Assembly (NCBI GenBank): GCA_022838965.1 | Contig: JALHDK010000114.1 | Span: forward strand, 1 to 6,621 | Reading direction: 5' to 3' | Length of the DNA: 6,621 bases | From: Actinomycetales bacterium | Lineage (GTDB): Bacteria > Actinomycetota > Actinomycetes > Actinomycetales > Actinomycetaceae | Shown here: positions 1-6,621 of the stretch, in pieces | Layout: the number at the start of each line of letters is the position of its first letter | Position numbering within the stretch: position 1 is the first letter of the stretch | Notes under the pieces: model-generated | What the model saw: the letters and a program-made list of their open reading frames with translations, nothing else | Databases searched by the model: none | Told to the model about the DNA's origin: nothing | Program-made: the position numbers and the translations under genes

Positions 1-560
1 ACGCACCTTCTTTGGCGGTCTTTCCCTACGACAACGCCTTGGCCTGTCGGCCGGAATCCGACTTGCCCCGAGCCGTGCGGTTCCTCTGGACGAACCGGAA
101 GTATTTGTGGGTTCGCAAGCGATTCGGTACTCCGGTTGAGCAAATCTCCGGCTTCCGGTGGTACGAGTTCCGTGAGTTCTACCGCGAGCGGCTTCGTACA
201 CCGCTGACCATCACGTTTGCGTTCGTGGCGACGCACAACCATTTCGTTCTCGACCGGGGTGGGAAGGTGTTCAAGCAGTCGGCGCCGGTGATCAAGTTGC
301 CGGCGGGCGCGACCGAGGACGACCACCTCGACCTCCTCGGGGTGTTGAACTCCTCGACGGCGTGCTTCTGGCTCAAACAGGTCTGCTATCCCAAGGGAGG
401 CGATCCTGTCGGGAAGGACGGGGCCCGAGTGAGCGCTGCGGGCTGGGATGATCGCTACGAATTCACGGGCACGAAGCTGCAGGAGTTCCCGCTTCCGGCA
501 GTCATGCCGCGGGAACGCGCCCGGGTGCTCGACTCCTTGGCTCAAGAGCTGTCGGCGGCT
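1..560 (+). other. Lower-GC segment of pglX covering the probable target-recognition region
   Basis: Hand counts give about 59% GC over positions 61-300, against about 73% over 1081-1260 of the same gene. Codons that are rare later (TTT, ATT-type, TTG, AAA, GTA/TAT) are more frequent here, and the G-heavy style (GGG, GTG, CTG, GCG runs) sets in from about 560-650. The segment encodes the part that looks like the DNA-specificity region of PglX. A composition step at such a domain edge could mean replacement of the specificity module by recombination. It could also just reflect amino-acid composition. The boundary is approximate. Confidence 0.5.
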
Positions 561-1742
561 GCTCCGGGCGCGAGCCTCCCCGGCATCCTCACTGGCAGCG
601 GCGAGATCGTGAGCGCGGTGGGGGTGGCCCGGCAGCGGTGGGAGGCTCTGCGGCGGCGGATGATTTTCGAGCAGGAGGAGCTGGACTGGGAGGTCTACCG
701 CCTGTATGGGCTGGTCGAGGAGGATCTGACCTACCACGGGGACGGTATCGACGAGATCGCACTGGGTGAGCGGGCGTTCGAGATCGCGCTCGCGCGGGCG
801 GTGGAGGCTGGCACGGAGGAGACGGCGTGGTTCGACCGGCACGGTTCCACCCCGATCACCGAGGTGCCGTCCCACTGGCCGGCGGACTACCGGGCGCTGG
901 TGGAGCGCCGTCTGGAGCTGATCGCCTCGGACCCGTTCATCAACCTGCTGGAGCGGCCGGAGTACAAGCGCCGCTGGCAGACGGACGGCTGGGACGCGCA
1001 GCTCCGCGCGGCGCTGGAAGCCTTCATCCTGGACCGGCTGGAGGATCCGGCGCTGTGGCGGGACGCGGCGGACGTCGTCGTGCGGTCGGTGGCGCAGCTG
1101 GCGGACCGGGTGCGGTATGACGTGGCGGTGATGCGGGCGATCGGGCTGTTGGCGGGGTCGGCGGACGCGGACGTGGCCGGGGTGATCGCAAAGCTGATGG
1201 CCGGGGAGGCGGTGCCGTTCCTGGCGGCGCTGCGGTACACGGAGTCGGGGTTGGAGAAGCGCGCCGTGTGGGAGCGGGTGTGGGAGCTGCAGCGCCGGGA
1301 AGATGACGGGGAGACGGTGCGGATCCCGGTGCCGCCGAAGTATGGGCCGAAGGACTTCCGGTCGGTGGTGTTCTGGCAGGCGCGGGGGAAGCTGGACGTG
1401 CCGAAGGAGCGGTTCATCTCCTACCCGGGGGTGCAGCTGGAGAACGACCCGTCGCCGGTGTTCGGCTGGGCGGGCTGGGACCACCGGGATCAGGCGATCG
1501 CGCTGGCCCGGTTGGTGCAGGAGTCCGCCGGCGGTGTGCGGGTGCCGCTGCTGGCGGGGCTGGTGGAGCTGGAGCCGTGGTTGCATCAGTGGCACGCGGT
1601 GATGGACGCGCGGACGGGCGCGAGCCCGGCGGAGACGATTACCGCGATGGTGGATGGGGAGCTGGACGAGCTGGGGATGACGCGCGGTGACCTGCGGGCG
1701 TGGCGGCCGGCGCCGGCGGCCCGGGGGCGTCGGGTGAGGTGA
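1..1742 (+). CDS. pglX: BREX type 2 (Pgl) adenine-specific DNA methyltransferase PglX, 3' part (5' end outside window)
   Basis: The frame is open from the window edge (first full codon at 3) to the TGA at 1740-1742, giving 579 residues. PglX proteins are usually about 1200 residues, so roughly the N-terminal half, including the SAM-binding and NPPY-type catalytic motifs, should lie upstream. The TTG at 12 is not a believable start because it falls in mid-protein. Numbering from codon 3, residues about 1-165 look like a target-recognition segment: an aromatic-rich stretch is followed by LGVLNSSTACFWL, a form common in Eco57I/TaqI-like specificity regions. Next come QEELDWEVYRLYGL (from residue 224), an ERPEYKRRW segment (nt about 950-977), RGKLDVPKERFISYPG (nt 1383-1430) and GWAGWDH (nt 1464-1484), which I recognise from PglX C-termini. 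The family N6-methylates adenine in a specific site to mark host DNA in BREX/Pgl phage defence. The gene lies 11 bases before pglY on the same strand, so an operon is likely. Another type IIG-like methyltransferase is possible but unlikely given the neighbours. Confidence 0.88.
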   Translation, partial: APSLAVFPYDNALACRPESDLPRAVRFLWTNRKYLWVRKRFGTPVEQISGFRWYEFREFYRERLRTPLTITFAFVATHNHFVLDRGGKVFKQSAPVIKLPAGATEDDHLDLLGVLNSSTACFWLKQVCYPKGGDPVGKDGARVSAAGWDDRYEFTGTKLQEFPLPAVMPRERARVLDSLAQELSAAAPGASLPGILTGSGEIVSAVGVARQRWEALRRRMIFEQEELDWEVYRLYGLVEEDLTYHGDGIDEIALGERAFEIALARAVEAGTEETAWFDRHGSTPITEVPSHWPADYRALVERRLELIASDPFINLLERPEYKRRWQTDGWDAQLRAALEAFILDRLEDPALWRDAADVVVRSVAQLADRVRYDVAVMRAIGLLAGSADADVAGVIAKLMAGEAVPFLAALRYTESGLEKRAVWERVWELQRREDDGETVRIPVPPKYGPKDFRSVVFWQARGKLDVPKERFISYPGVQLENDPSPVFGWAGWDHRDQAIALARLVQESAGGVRVPLLAGLVELEPWLHQWHAVMDARTGASPAETITAMVDGELDELGMTRGDLRAWRPAPAARGRRVR

Positions 1743-1748
1743 GGGGAG
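1742..1748 (+). promoter_or_regulatory. Ribosome binding site of pglY
   Basis: AGGGGAG begins on the last base of the pglX stop codon and ends five bases before the ATG at 1754, a normal Shine-Dalgarno spacing. This decides the start: the in-frame GTG codons at 1748 and 1751 are too close to this site or overlap it, and the far-upstream GTG at 1700 lies inside pglX with an Ala/Gly-rich lead of 18 residues unlike a protein N-terminus. The site's position suggests pglY is translated from the pglX message, possibly by coupling. Confidence 0.7.
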
Positions 1749-1753
1749 TGGTG

Positions 1754-4700
1754 ATGACGGACGAGCTGCTGGACCTGCCGTTGCGGGAGGTCCTGGACAT
1801 CCCGGAGACGGTGACGGCGGACGACTTCGTGATGCAGCTGGACCGGGGCGTGGAGCACTCCACCGCGACGGTGCGGCAGTACGTGGTCACGGACGGGATC
1901 GCCGCGGCGATGGGTGAGGCGTTGGGCCTGGTCCGCAAGACGGTGCGGGAGGGCACGAGTGCGGGTGCGTTCGTGCACGGCTCGTTCGGGTCCGGGAAGT
2001 CCCACTTCATGGCGGTGCTGCACCTGCTGCTGGCGGGGAACGCGCACGCGGCGGCGCTGCCGGGGTTACAGGCCGTGGTGGCCGCACATTCGGACGTGCT
2101 GGCCGGGCGGTACCTGCTGCTGGACTTCCACCTGTTGGGGAAGGAGTCGATGGAGCAGGCCATCTTCGGGGGGTATCTGGACGCGGTGGCCGAACGCCAC
2201 CCGGACGCGCCGCCGCCGCTGCTACACCAGTCCGACGCCCTGCTGGAGGATGCCGAGAACCTGCGGCGGCAGATCGGGGACGGCCCGTTCTTCGCGGCGC
2301 TGAACCGGGGCGGGGCCGCGCCGGCGGGGCCAGGTTTGGCCGGGTTGGGGAACCTGGGTGACCTGGCCGCCGGCCGCGGCGGCGGGTGGGACGCCGCCCG
2401 GTATGACCGGGCCCGCCGTGAGGGGCCGGCCGGGGTGGAACGGGGCCGGCTGGTCCAGACGTTGACCCGCACCCTGTTCACCGGGTACGTGCAGACCGGG
2501 GCGTGGCTGGACATGGAGGCCGGGCTGCGGGCGCTCACCGCCCACGCCCAGTCCCTGGGCTACGACGCGGTGGTGCTGTTCCTGGACGAGTTGGTGCTGT
2601 GGTTGGCGCAGCACCTCTCGGACGCGAACTTCATCCAGCTGGAGACGTCCAAGGTGGCGAAGCTGGTGGAGACCGGCACCGGCCGGCTGGCCCTGCCGCT
2701 GGTGTCCTTCGTGGCCCGCCAGCGGGACCTGAAGGACTTCCTGGGTGGGGCGGCGTCGGGGGCGGAGCAGGCCGCGATCGGGGAATCGTTCCGCTGGTGG
2801 GAGGACCGGTTCAACCGGATCCAGCTCGCAGCGGCGGACCTGCCGAAGATCGTCAACCAGCGGCTGCTCCAGCCCCGGGACCAGCGGGGCCGCCAGGCCC
2901 TGGACGCCGCCCTGGCACGGGTGAAGGCCAACAGTGCGGCGTACAACGCGCTGCTCACGGACGAGGCGCACTCCTCGGAGACGGACTTCGCCCTGGTGTA
3001 CCCGTTCTCCCCGGCGCTGGTGGACGCCATGATCGCGCTGTCCTCGCTGATGCAGCGGGAGCGCACCGCGCTGAAGATCATGTCCGAGCTGCTGTCCCAG
3101 GGGCGGGACCACCTGCGGGTGCGGGACGTGATCGGGGCGGGGGAGCTGTTCGACCTGATCGTGCTGTCCCCGGCGAAGCCGCTCACCCCGGAGATGCGGC
3201 AGCGGTTCGCGGTGGCGGAGACGTTCTACCTGTCCCGGTTCCGGCCCTACCTGCTGGCCAAATACGGGGTGAAGGAGTCCGATCCGGCCCTCTCGCAGCG
3301 GGGGTCCGCGGTGCGGGCGGAGGACCTGCTGATGAAGACCCTGCTGGTGGCCTTCATCGCCCCGGGGACCCCGGCGTTGGCGAACCTGACCGCCTCCCGG
3401 TTGGCGGCGCTGAACTTCGGTTCGGTGACCGCGATGATCCCGGGCGCGGAGGCCCGCCAGGTGGCCACCGCGGCCCGGGACTGGTCGAAGAACTTCGGGG
3501 ACGTGGTGGTGGGTGAGGGCGCCAACCCGCTGATCTCGCTGCAGCTCTCCGGGGTGGACTACGAGTCGGTGATCGGGCGGGTGGAGAACGAGGACACCCA
3601 CGCCAACCGCCGCAGGCTGATCCAGGACCTGCTCGCCGGGGAGCTCGGGTTGGGGGAGTCGCACGGGTTCGAGGTGGAGCGCCGCCTGACCGTGATCTGG
3701 CGGGGGTCCCGCCGGGAGGTCGACGTGGTGTTCGGGAACATCCGCGAGCCGGCCGCCGTGCCGCCCGAGATGCTGCGGGCCCGCGGAGGGCGGTGGCGGG
3801 TGGTGATCGACCACCCCTTCGACGAGCCCGGCCACTCGCCGTCGGACGACCTGCTGCGGTTGCGGGACGAACGTGAGGCGGGTCTGGAGACGACGACGCT
3901 GTGCTGGGTGCCGTACTTCCTCACAGCGGCCCGGCTGGAGGACGTGGGCCGGCTGGTGCTCCTGGAGTTCCTCGCGCCCCCGGCCCGCTTCGACGCCAAC
4001 GCGAACCACCTGCCGGTCGCGGACCGGGAACCGGCCCGGCAGGCGCTGGACAACCAGCGGCGCGCGCTGCGGGAGACGGTGCTGGGCGCCCTGCGGCAGG
4101 CCTACGGCATCACCAGCCCCCGGGACACGGACGTGGACACCAGCTCGGCTGCGGCGCACGAGGTGTTCACCGCGTTGTGGCCCGGTTTGCGGATCTCCCC
4201 GCCGGTGGCGGGCAGCCTGCGGGAGGGGTTGGAGAAGGCCCTCGACCAGGCCCTGTCCGACCAGTTCCCGGACCACCCCCGCTTCGAGCCGGGTTCGACC
4301 GAGATCAGGCGTTCGGACCTGACGAAGGTGCTCGGCGTGGTACGGACGGCGGTGGAGCACGGGGGGAGGACGTCCGGGCTGGACCGCGCGGTGGCGAACC
4401 TGATGGCCCGGGTGACCGGCCCGCTGGGGCTGGGGGAGGCCCGCGAGACGGTGTACGCCCTGAGTCCGGCGTCGTTCCGGTGGAACGCCGAGTTCGCCCG
4501 CGCGGAGGCGGAGGCGGGAGGCGAGGGGGTGTCCGTGGGAGAGCTGCGGGCCCGGCTCGCCCCGGTGGGCCTCGCGCCGGACGTGCAGGACCTGCTGATC
4601 CTGTCCTGGGCGGAGCTCCACGATCGGGAGGTCCGCCGCTACGGCGGCCCGGTGGGGCAGCTCGGGATCGGTCAGCTCACGGCGGACATGACCTTCCGCC

Positions 4701-5446
4701 AGCCGGTACTGCCCGCGCGGGAGGAGTGGGAGCGGGCCGTGCGGCGGGCGGAGAGCCTGTTCGGTGTTGCTCCCGAGCCCCACCTGTCCGCCGCGGCGCT
4801 GGAGCGGCTCGGGCGGAGGGTACGGGAGAAGGCACGCTCGGCCCTGCCGGCGGTGAGCGACCTGGAGCACACCCTGCACCAGCACCGTGACCTCCTCGGG
4901 CTCACCGACGCCAGCCCCCGGATGGCGAGCGCGCGGCGGGCCCGCGAACTGGTGGACGCCCTCGCCGCCGCCCGGGACGACCTGCAGACCGTCCAGGTGC
5001 TCGCCGCCGTCGACCTGCCCCGCGAACCCCAGGCGTTGGCGCGGTCCATCGCCACCGCCGCCGCCGTGGCCGCGGCCCTGAAGGCCGGGCGGTGGAAGGT
5101 GCTGGGCGTCGTCGGCGCGCATCCCGGCGGGGACCGCGTGCTCGCTGACCTCGCCGACGCCGCGAACGCGGAGGAGCTCCACCGTCCCCTCGCCCCGGTG
5201 TTGCAGGACTGCGGCCGCCGGGCGGAGGAGATCATCATCGTGCCGCCGCCACCCCCGCCCCCGCCTCCGCCTCCGCCGCCGCCGGGGGCGCCGGGGCCGC
5301 CGGGGCCGCCGCCGGTGGATTCGATCGTCCTGGACTTCGAGAAGTCCGGCGGGGATCCCCTGGGCCCGGTGGTGGAGGGCCTGCGGTCCTTCGTGGCCAG
5401 GCATCCGGGCAAGCGGATCGTGGTGTCCTGGAGCGTGGCGGAATGA
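1754..5446 (+). CDS. pglY: BREX type 2 (Pgl) P-loop ATPase PglY
   Basis: The protein has 1230 residues, close to the roughly 1200-1300 usual for PglY, and appears complete. The start is the ATG at 1754, chosen by the upstream AGGGGAG. Walker A is GSFGSGKS at residues 76-83 (nt 1979-2002). Walker B is VVLFLDE, ending at D278/E279 (nt 2585-2590). It is followed by FVARQRDL at 319-326, which may hold sensor or finger arginines, and FRWWEDRF at 346-353. A helical lid-like section contains YPFSP at 416 and QRERTALKI at 434-442, as in the BrxC/PglY ATPase family. Residues 186-211 form a Gly/Ala/Pro-rich stretch between the Walker motifs. The C-terminal half (about 640-1150) is mostly helical-looking and carries no motif I can name. 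Residues 1164-1187 are a polyproline/Gly-Pro hinge, and 1188-1230 form a small strand-helix-strand-like tail. PglY binds and hydrolyses ATP and is required for Pgl phage resistance in S. coelicolor; its exact step is unknown. It is cytoplasmic, with no signal peptide or membrane segment seen. The stop overlaps the pglZ start. Confidence 0.9.
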   Translation: MTDELLDLPLREVLDIPETVTADDFVMQLDRGVEHSTATVRQYVVTDGIAAAMGEALGLVRKTVREGTSAGAFVHGSFGSGKSHFMAVLHLLLAGNAHAAALPGLQAVVAAHSDVLAGRYLLLDFHLLGKESMEQAIFGGYLDAVAERHPDAPPPLLHQSDALLEDAENLRRQIGDGPFFAALNRGGAAPAGPGLAGLGNLGDLAAGRGGGWDAARYDRARREGPAGVERGRLVQTLTRTLFTGYVQTGAWLDMEAGLRALTAHAQSLGYDAVVLFLDELVLWLAQHLSDANFIQLETSKVAKLVETGTGRLALPLVSFVARQRDLKDFLGGAASGAEQAAIGESFRWWEDRFNRIQLAAADLPKIVNQRLLQPRDQRGRQALDAALARVKANSAAYNALLTDEAHSSETDFALVYPFSPALVDAMIALSSLMQRERTALKIMSELLSQGRDHLRVRDVIGAGELFDLIVLSPAKPLTPEMRQRFAVAETFYLSRFRPYLLAKYGVKESDPALSQRGSAVRAEDLLMKTLLVAFIAPGTPALANLTASRLAALNFGSVTAMIPGAEARQVATAARDWSKNFGDVVVGEGANPLISLQLSGVDYESVIGRVENEDTHANRRRLIQDLLAGELGLGESHGFEVERRLTVIWRGSRREVDVVFGNIREPAAVPPEMLRARGGRWRVVIDHPFDEPGHSPSDDLLRLRDEREAGLETTTLCWVPYFLTAARLEDVGRLVLLEFLAPPARFDANANHLPVADREPARQALDNQRRALRETVLGALRQAYGITSPRDTDVDTSSAAAHEVFTALWPGLRISPPVAGSLREGLEKALDQALSDQFPDHPRFEPGSTEIRRSDLTKVLGVVRTAVEHGGRTSGLDRAVANLMARVTGPLGLGEARETVYALSPASFRWNAEFARAEAEAGGEGVSVGELRARLAPVGLAPDVQDLLILSWAELHDREVRRYGGPVGQLGIGQLTADMTFRQPVLPAREEWERAVRRAESLFGVAPEPHLSAAALERLGRRVREKARSALPAVSDLEHTLHQHRDLLGLTDASPRMASARRARELVDALAAARDDLQTVQVLAAVDLPREPQALARSIATAAAVAAALKAGRWKVLGVVGAHPGGDRVLADLADAANAEELHRPLAPVLQDCGRRAEEIIIVPPPPPPPPPPPPPPGAPGPPGPPPVDSIVLDFEKSGGDPLGPVVEGLRSFVARHPGKRIVVSWSVAE
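5243..5314 (+). repeat. Proline-codon repeat: 14 consecutive Pro codons plus Gly-Pro tract in pglY
   Basis: Fourteen successive CCN codons (5243-5284, mainly CCG with CCA, CCC and CCT interruptions) are followed by codons for GAPGPPGPPP (5285-5314). Together they encode PglY residues 1164-1187. The tract joins the ATPase body to a 43-residue tail, so it probably acts as a stiff, extended hinge. Codon choice is mixed, so the protein feature rather than a pure DNA microsatellite seems to be maintained, although the CCG and CCTCCG units remain prone to slippage. Runs of this length normally need elongation factor P for translation. Confidence 0.9.
5430..5446 (+). promoter_or_regulatory. pglY/pglZ translational-coupling junction (GGAG site and ATGA overlap)
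   Basis: The pglZ ATG (5443-5445) overlaps the pglY TGA (5444-5446) as ATGA. A modest Shine-Dalgarno-like GGAG (5430-5433) lies nine bases ahead of the ATG inside the pglY coding sequence. This layout usually means that ribosomes ending pglY restart on pglZ, keeping the two proteins in fixed proportion. There is no room for a separate promoter between the genes. Confidence 0.65.
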
Positions 5447-6621
5447 CGGTTCCGGCGGTGTCGGCCGGGCTGGTGGCCGAGCGGGCCCGGGTCCTGGTGA
5501 GCCGGGGCCGGGAGCGGGTGCTGCTGCTGCGGTCCGCCCCGGTGTGGACGGGCCCGCCGTCGCTGAGCGTGGACGGGCACACGGTGCACGTGCGCCCGGG
5601 CCCCTCCCAGCTGGCGGTGCTCGCCGCGTGCACCGACCTGCCCGCCGAGGACTACCTCGTCATCCTCACCGACCGTCCCGAACGCGATCTCGGGGACGCT
5701 GTCCTGGTGTGCGCGGCGGGCCGGCGGATCGACGATCCGGACGACTGGAACGCGGTCATGGGCATGACCGGGGCGCACGCCCTCGACGCCGGGCTGCGCC
5801 GCCTGGGACGCTGGGCGGCCGGCGCACTGCTGGACCTGCGTCCGGAACGGGGCTGGCCGGCGGCGGCGTCGGGCACCCTGACGGCGGACGAGGCGCTGGG
5901 GTGGCTGCTCGCCCGGGTGCTCGGCCAGCCCGTCCCCACGGACTGGGACACGCTCCGGCTGGTCGAGGTGCTCACCACCCTGCCCGGCCGGTCGGCGTGG
6001 GCCGCCGCGGACGAGACGCTGCGCCGGCACCTGACCGACTGGGCCGCGGACGCCCTCGGACCACAGGCCCGGCTCGCGCTGCTGGCCGCGCAGACCACCC
6101 CGACGGCGGTGGTGTCGCTCGGGCTGGCGATGGATGTGCTGTGGCCGGTCACCCCGACGGCGCTGGAGGAGGACCAGATCGCGGCGCGGACCCGGGTGGA
6201 GCGCTTCGTGGGCGGGGCCGCGGTGAATCCCGCCCACGCCCGCGCCCTCGCCGCGGACGCCCGCGACCTGGCGGTGCGAATGGACGACGCCCGCGATCCC
6301 GACCTGCCCGCCATCCTCGCCCAGGCCGAACTGGTGCTGCAGGACGTGGGCTGGCCCGCCGGAGCCCGCCGTTCCGACATCCTGCCCGCCGGGCTCACCG
6401 CCCGGCTGGGGCACCTCGCCGGCCGGGTGAGCGCCCACCTCGCCGGTACCGCGCCCATCGCGGAGGTGGAGGGGGCGCTGGAGGCGGTGATGGGGCACCG
6501 GTTCGCCGGCCACGAGGCCCACGAGGTCACTGCCGCCCGCATGGCCACCCGGCTGGTGCGCTGGCTCGCCACGCCGGGGGCGACCGACCTGCCGGGCACG
6601 CTCGCCGAGTCGCTGCAACGC
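5443..6621 (+). CDS. pglZ: BREX type 2 (Pgl) phosphatase-family protein PglZ, 5' part (3' end outside window)
   Basis: An open frame starts at the ATG at 5443 and runs without a stop to the window edge, giving 393 residues (MTVPAVSAGLVAERARVLVS at the start). PglZ of the Streptomyces type is about 900-1000 residues, so under half is present. Residues 26-35 (VLLLRSAPVW) and 70-88 (DYLVILTDRPERDLGDAVL) match the N-terminal pattern I associate with PglZ of type 2 BREX: an alpha/beta segment with a 'VILTD...DLG' motif. The rest is Ala/Leu-rich and helical-looking. The metal-dependent alkaline-phosphatase-like core typical of PglZ is not visible and should lie downstream, so catalytic residues cannot be checked. 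In the S. coelicolor system PglZ is a putative phosphatase/phosphodiesterase, proposed to restrain the toxicity of PglX. It is coupled to pglY by ATGA. The assignment leans on gene order as well as motifs. No membrane segment or signal peptide is seen. Confidence 0.82.
   Translation, partial: MTVPAVSAGLVAERARVLVSRGRERVLLLRSAPVWTGPPSLSVDGHTVHVRPGPSQLAVLAACTDLPAEDYLVILTDRPERDLGDAVLVCAAGRRIDDPDDWNAVMGMTGAHALDAGLRRLGRWAAGALLDLRPERGWPAAASGTLTADEALGWLLARVLGQPVPTDWDTLRLVEVLTTLPGRSAWAAADETLRRHLTDWAADALGPQARLALLAAQTTPTAVVSLGLAMDVLWPVTPTALEEDQIAARTRVERFVGGAAVNPAHARALAADARDLAVRMDDARDPDLPAILAQAELVLQDVGWPAGARRSDILPAGLTARLGHLAGRVSAHLAGTAPIAEVEGALEAVMGHRFAGHEAHEVTAARMATRLVRWLATPGATDLPGTLAESLQR

Noticed and set aside
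12..14. TTG at 12 as a true start of the first gene
   Set aside because: The frame is open to the window edge, there is no clear ribosome site ahead, and the protein would begin in mid-domain without the methyltransferase core.
1700..1753. Upstream GTG at 1700 as the start of pglY
   Set aside because: It would add 18 Ala/Gly-rich residues overlapping pglX. The AGGGGAG at 1742-1748 points to the ATG at 1754.
1743..1753. Promoter or terminator between pglX and pglY
   Set aside because: The gap is only 11 bases, filled by the ribosome binding site, with no hairpin or T-run.
2168..2173. Six-G runs (here and at 4361-4366) as phase-variation tracts like those of S. coelicolor pglX
   Set aside because: Six G is ordinary in a genome of this composition and is shorter than tracts usually linked with switching. 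The reading frame is intact at both.
2503..3516. Plus-strand frame of about 337 codons inside pglY
   Set aside because: It is a +1-shifted shadow rich in Gly, Ala, Pro and Arg. It lies entirely within pglY, which has the family motifs.
2222..5404. Open reading frame of about 1060 codons on the minus strand, opposite pglY
   Set aside because: In DNA this GC-rich, antisense frames lack stops by chance. Its product is low-complexity (Arg, Gly, Pro, Gln, His) with no domain, and the plus-strand frame has clear ATPase motifs.
4672..6618. Open reading frame of about 650 codons on the minus strand, spanning the ends of pglY and pglZ
   Set aside because: It is a shadow of the real genes, reading the proline tract as polyglycine, and it has no recognisable domain.

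Overview
The window is a same-strand three-gene slice of what I read as a type 2 BREX (phage growth limitation, Pgl) antiphage operon: the 3' end of pglX, an intact pglY and the 5' part of pglZ. The assignment rests on recognised family motifs and on the PglX-PglY-PglZ order. No database search was possible. Coding sequence fills almost the whole window, with one 11-base gap and one 4-base overlap.

The DNA is very GC-rich (about 72-73% in lines I counted by hand within pglX) with strong G/C bias at third codon positions. This is what a high-GC actinomycete (Streptomyces or a relative) would show, and type 2 BREX is best known from that group. The genus cannot be fixed from the window.

Layout: (1) Positions 1-1742 hold the last 579 residues of a PglX-type adenine-specific DNA methyltransferase. 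The catalytic N-terminal half lies upstream of the window, and a specificity-like segment plus the characteristic C-terminal region are present. The first few hundred bases are clearly less GC-rich (about 59%) than the rest of the gene. (2) Positions 1754-5446 hold PglY, a 1230-residue P-loop ATPase with clear Walker A and Walker B motifs. It ends in a 14-proline run, a short Gly/Pro stretch and a 43-residue tail. (3) Positions 5443-6621 hold the first 393 residues of PglZ, whose start overlaps the pglY stop in an ATGA arrangement. The alkaline-phosphatase-like domain expected of PglZ should lie downstream, outside the window.

How they work together (known for the family, not shown here): PglX methylates host DNA at a specific site, PglY is an ATPase and PglZ a putative phosphatase/phosphodiesterase. 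All are needed to block phage growth in Streptomyces coelicolor Pgl, along with the kinase PglW, which would lie outside this window. I found no RNA gene, mobile element, CRISPR array or terminator, and no convincing new system. The points worth a second look are the composition step inside pglX and the long polyproline hinge near the PglY C-terminus.
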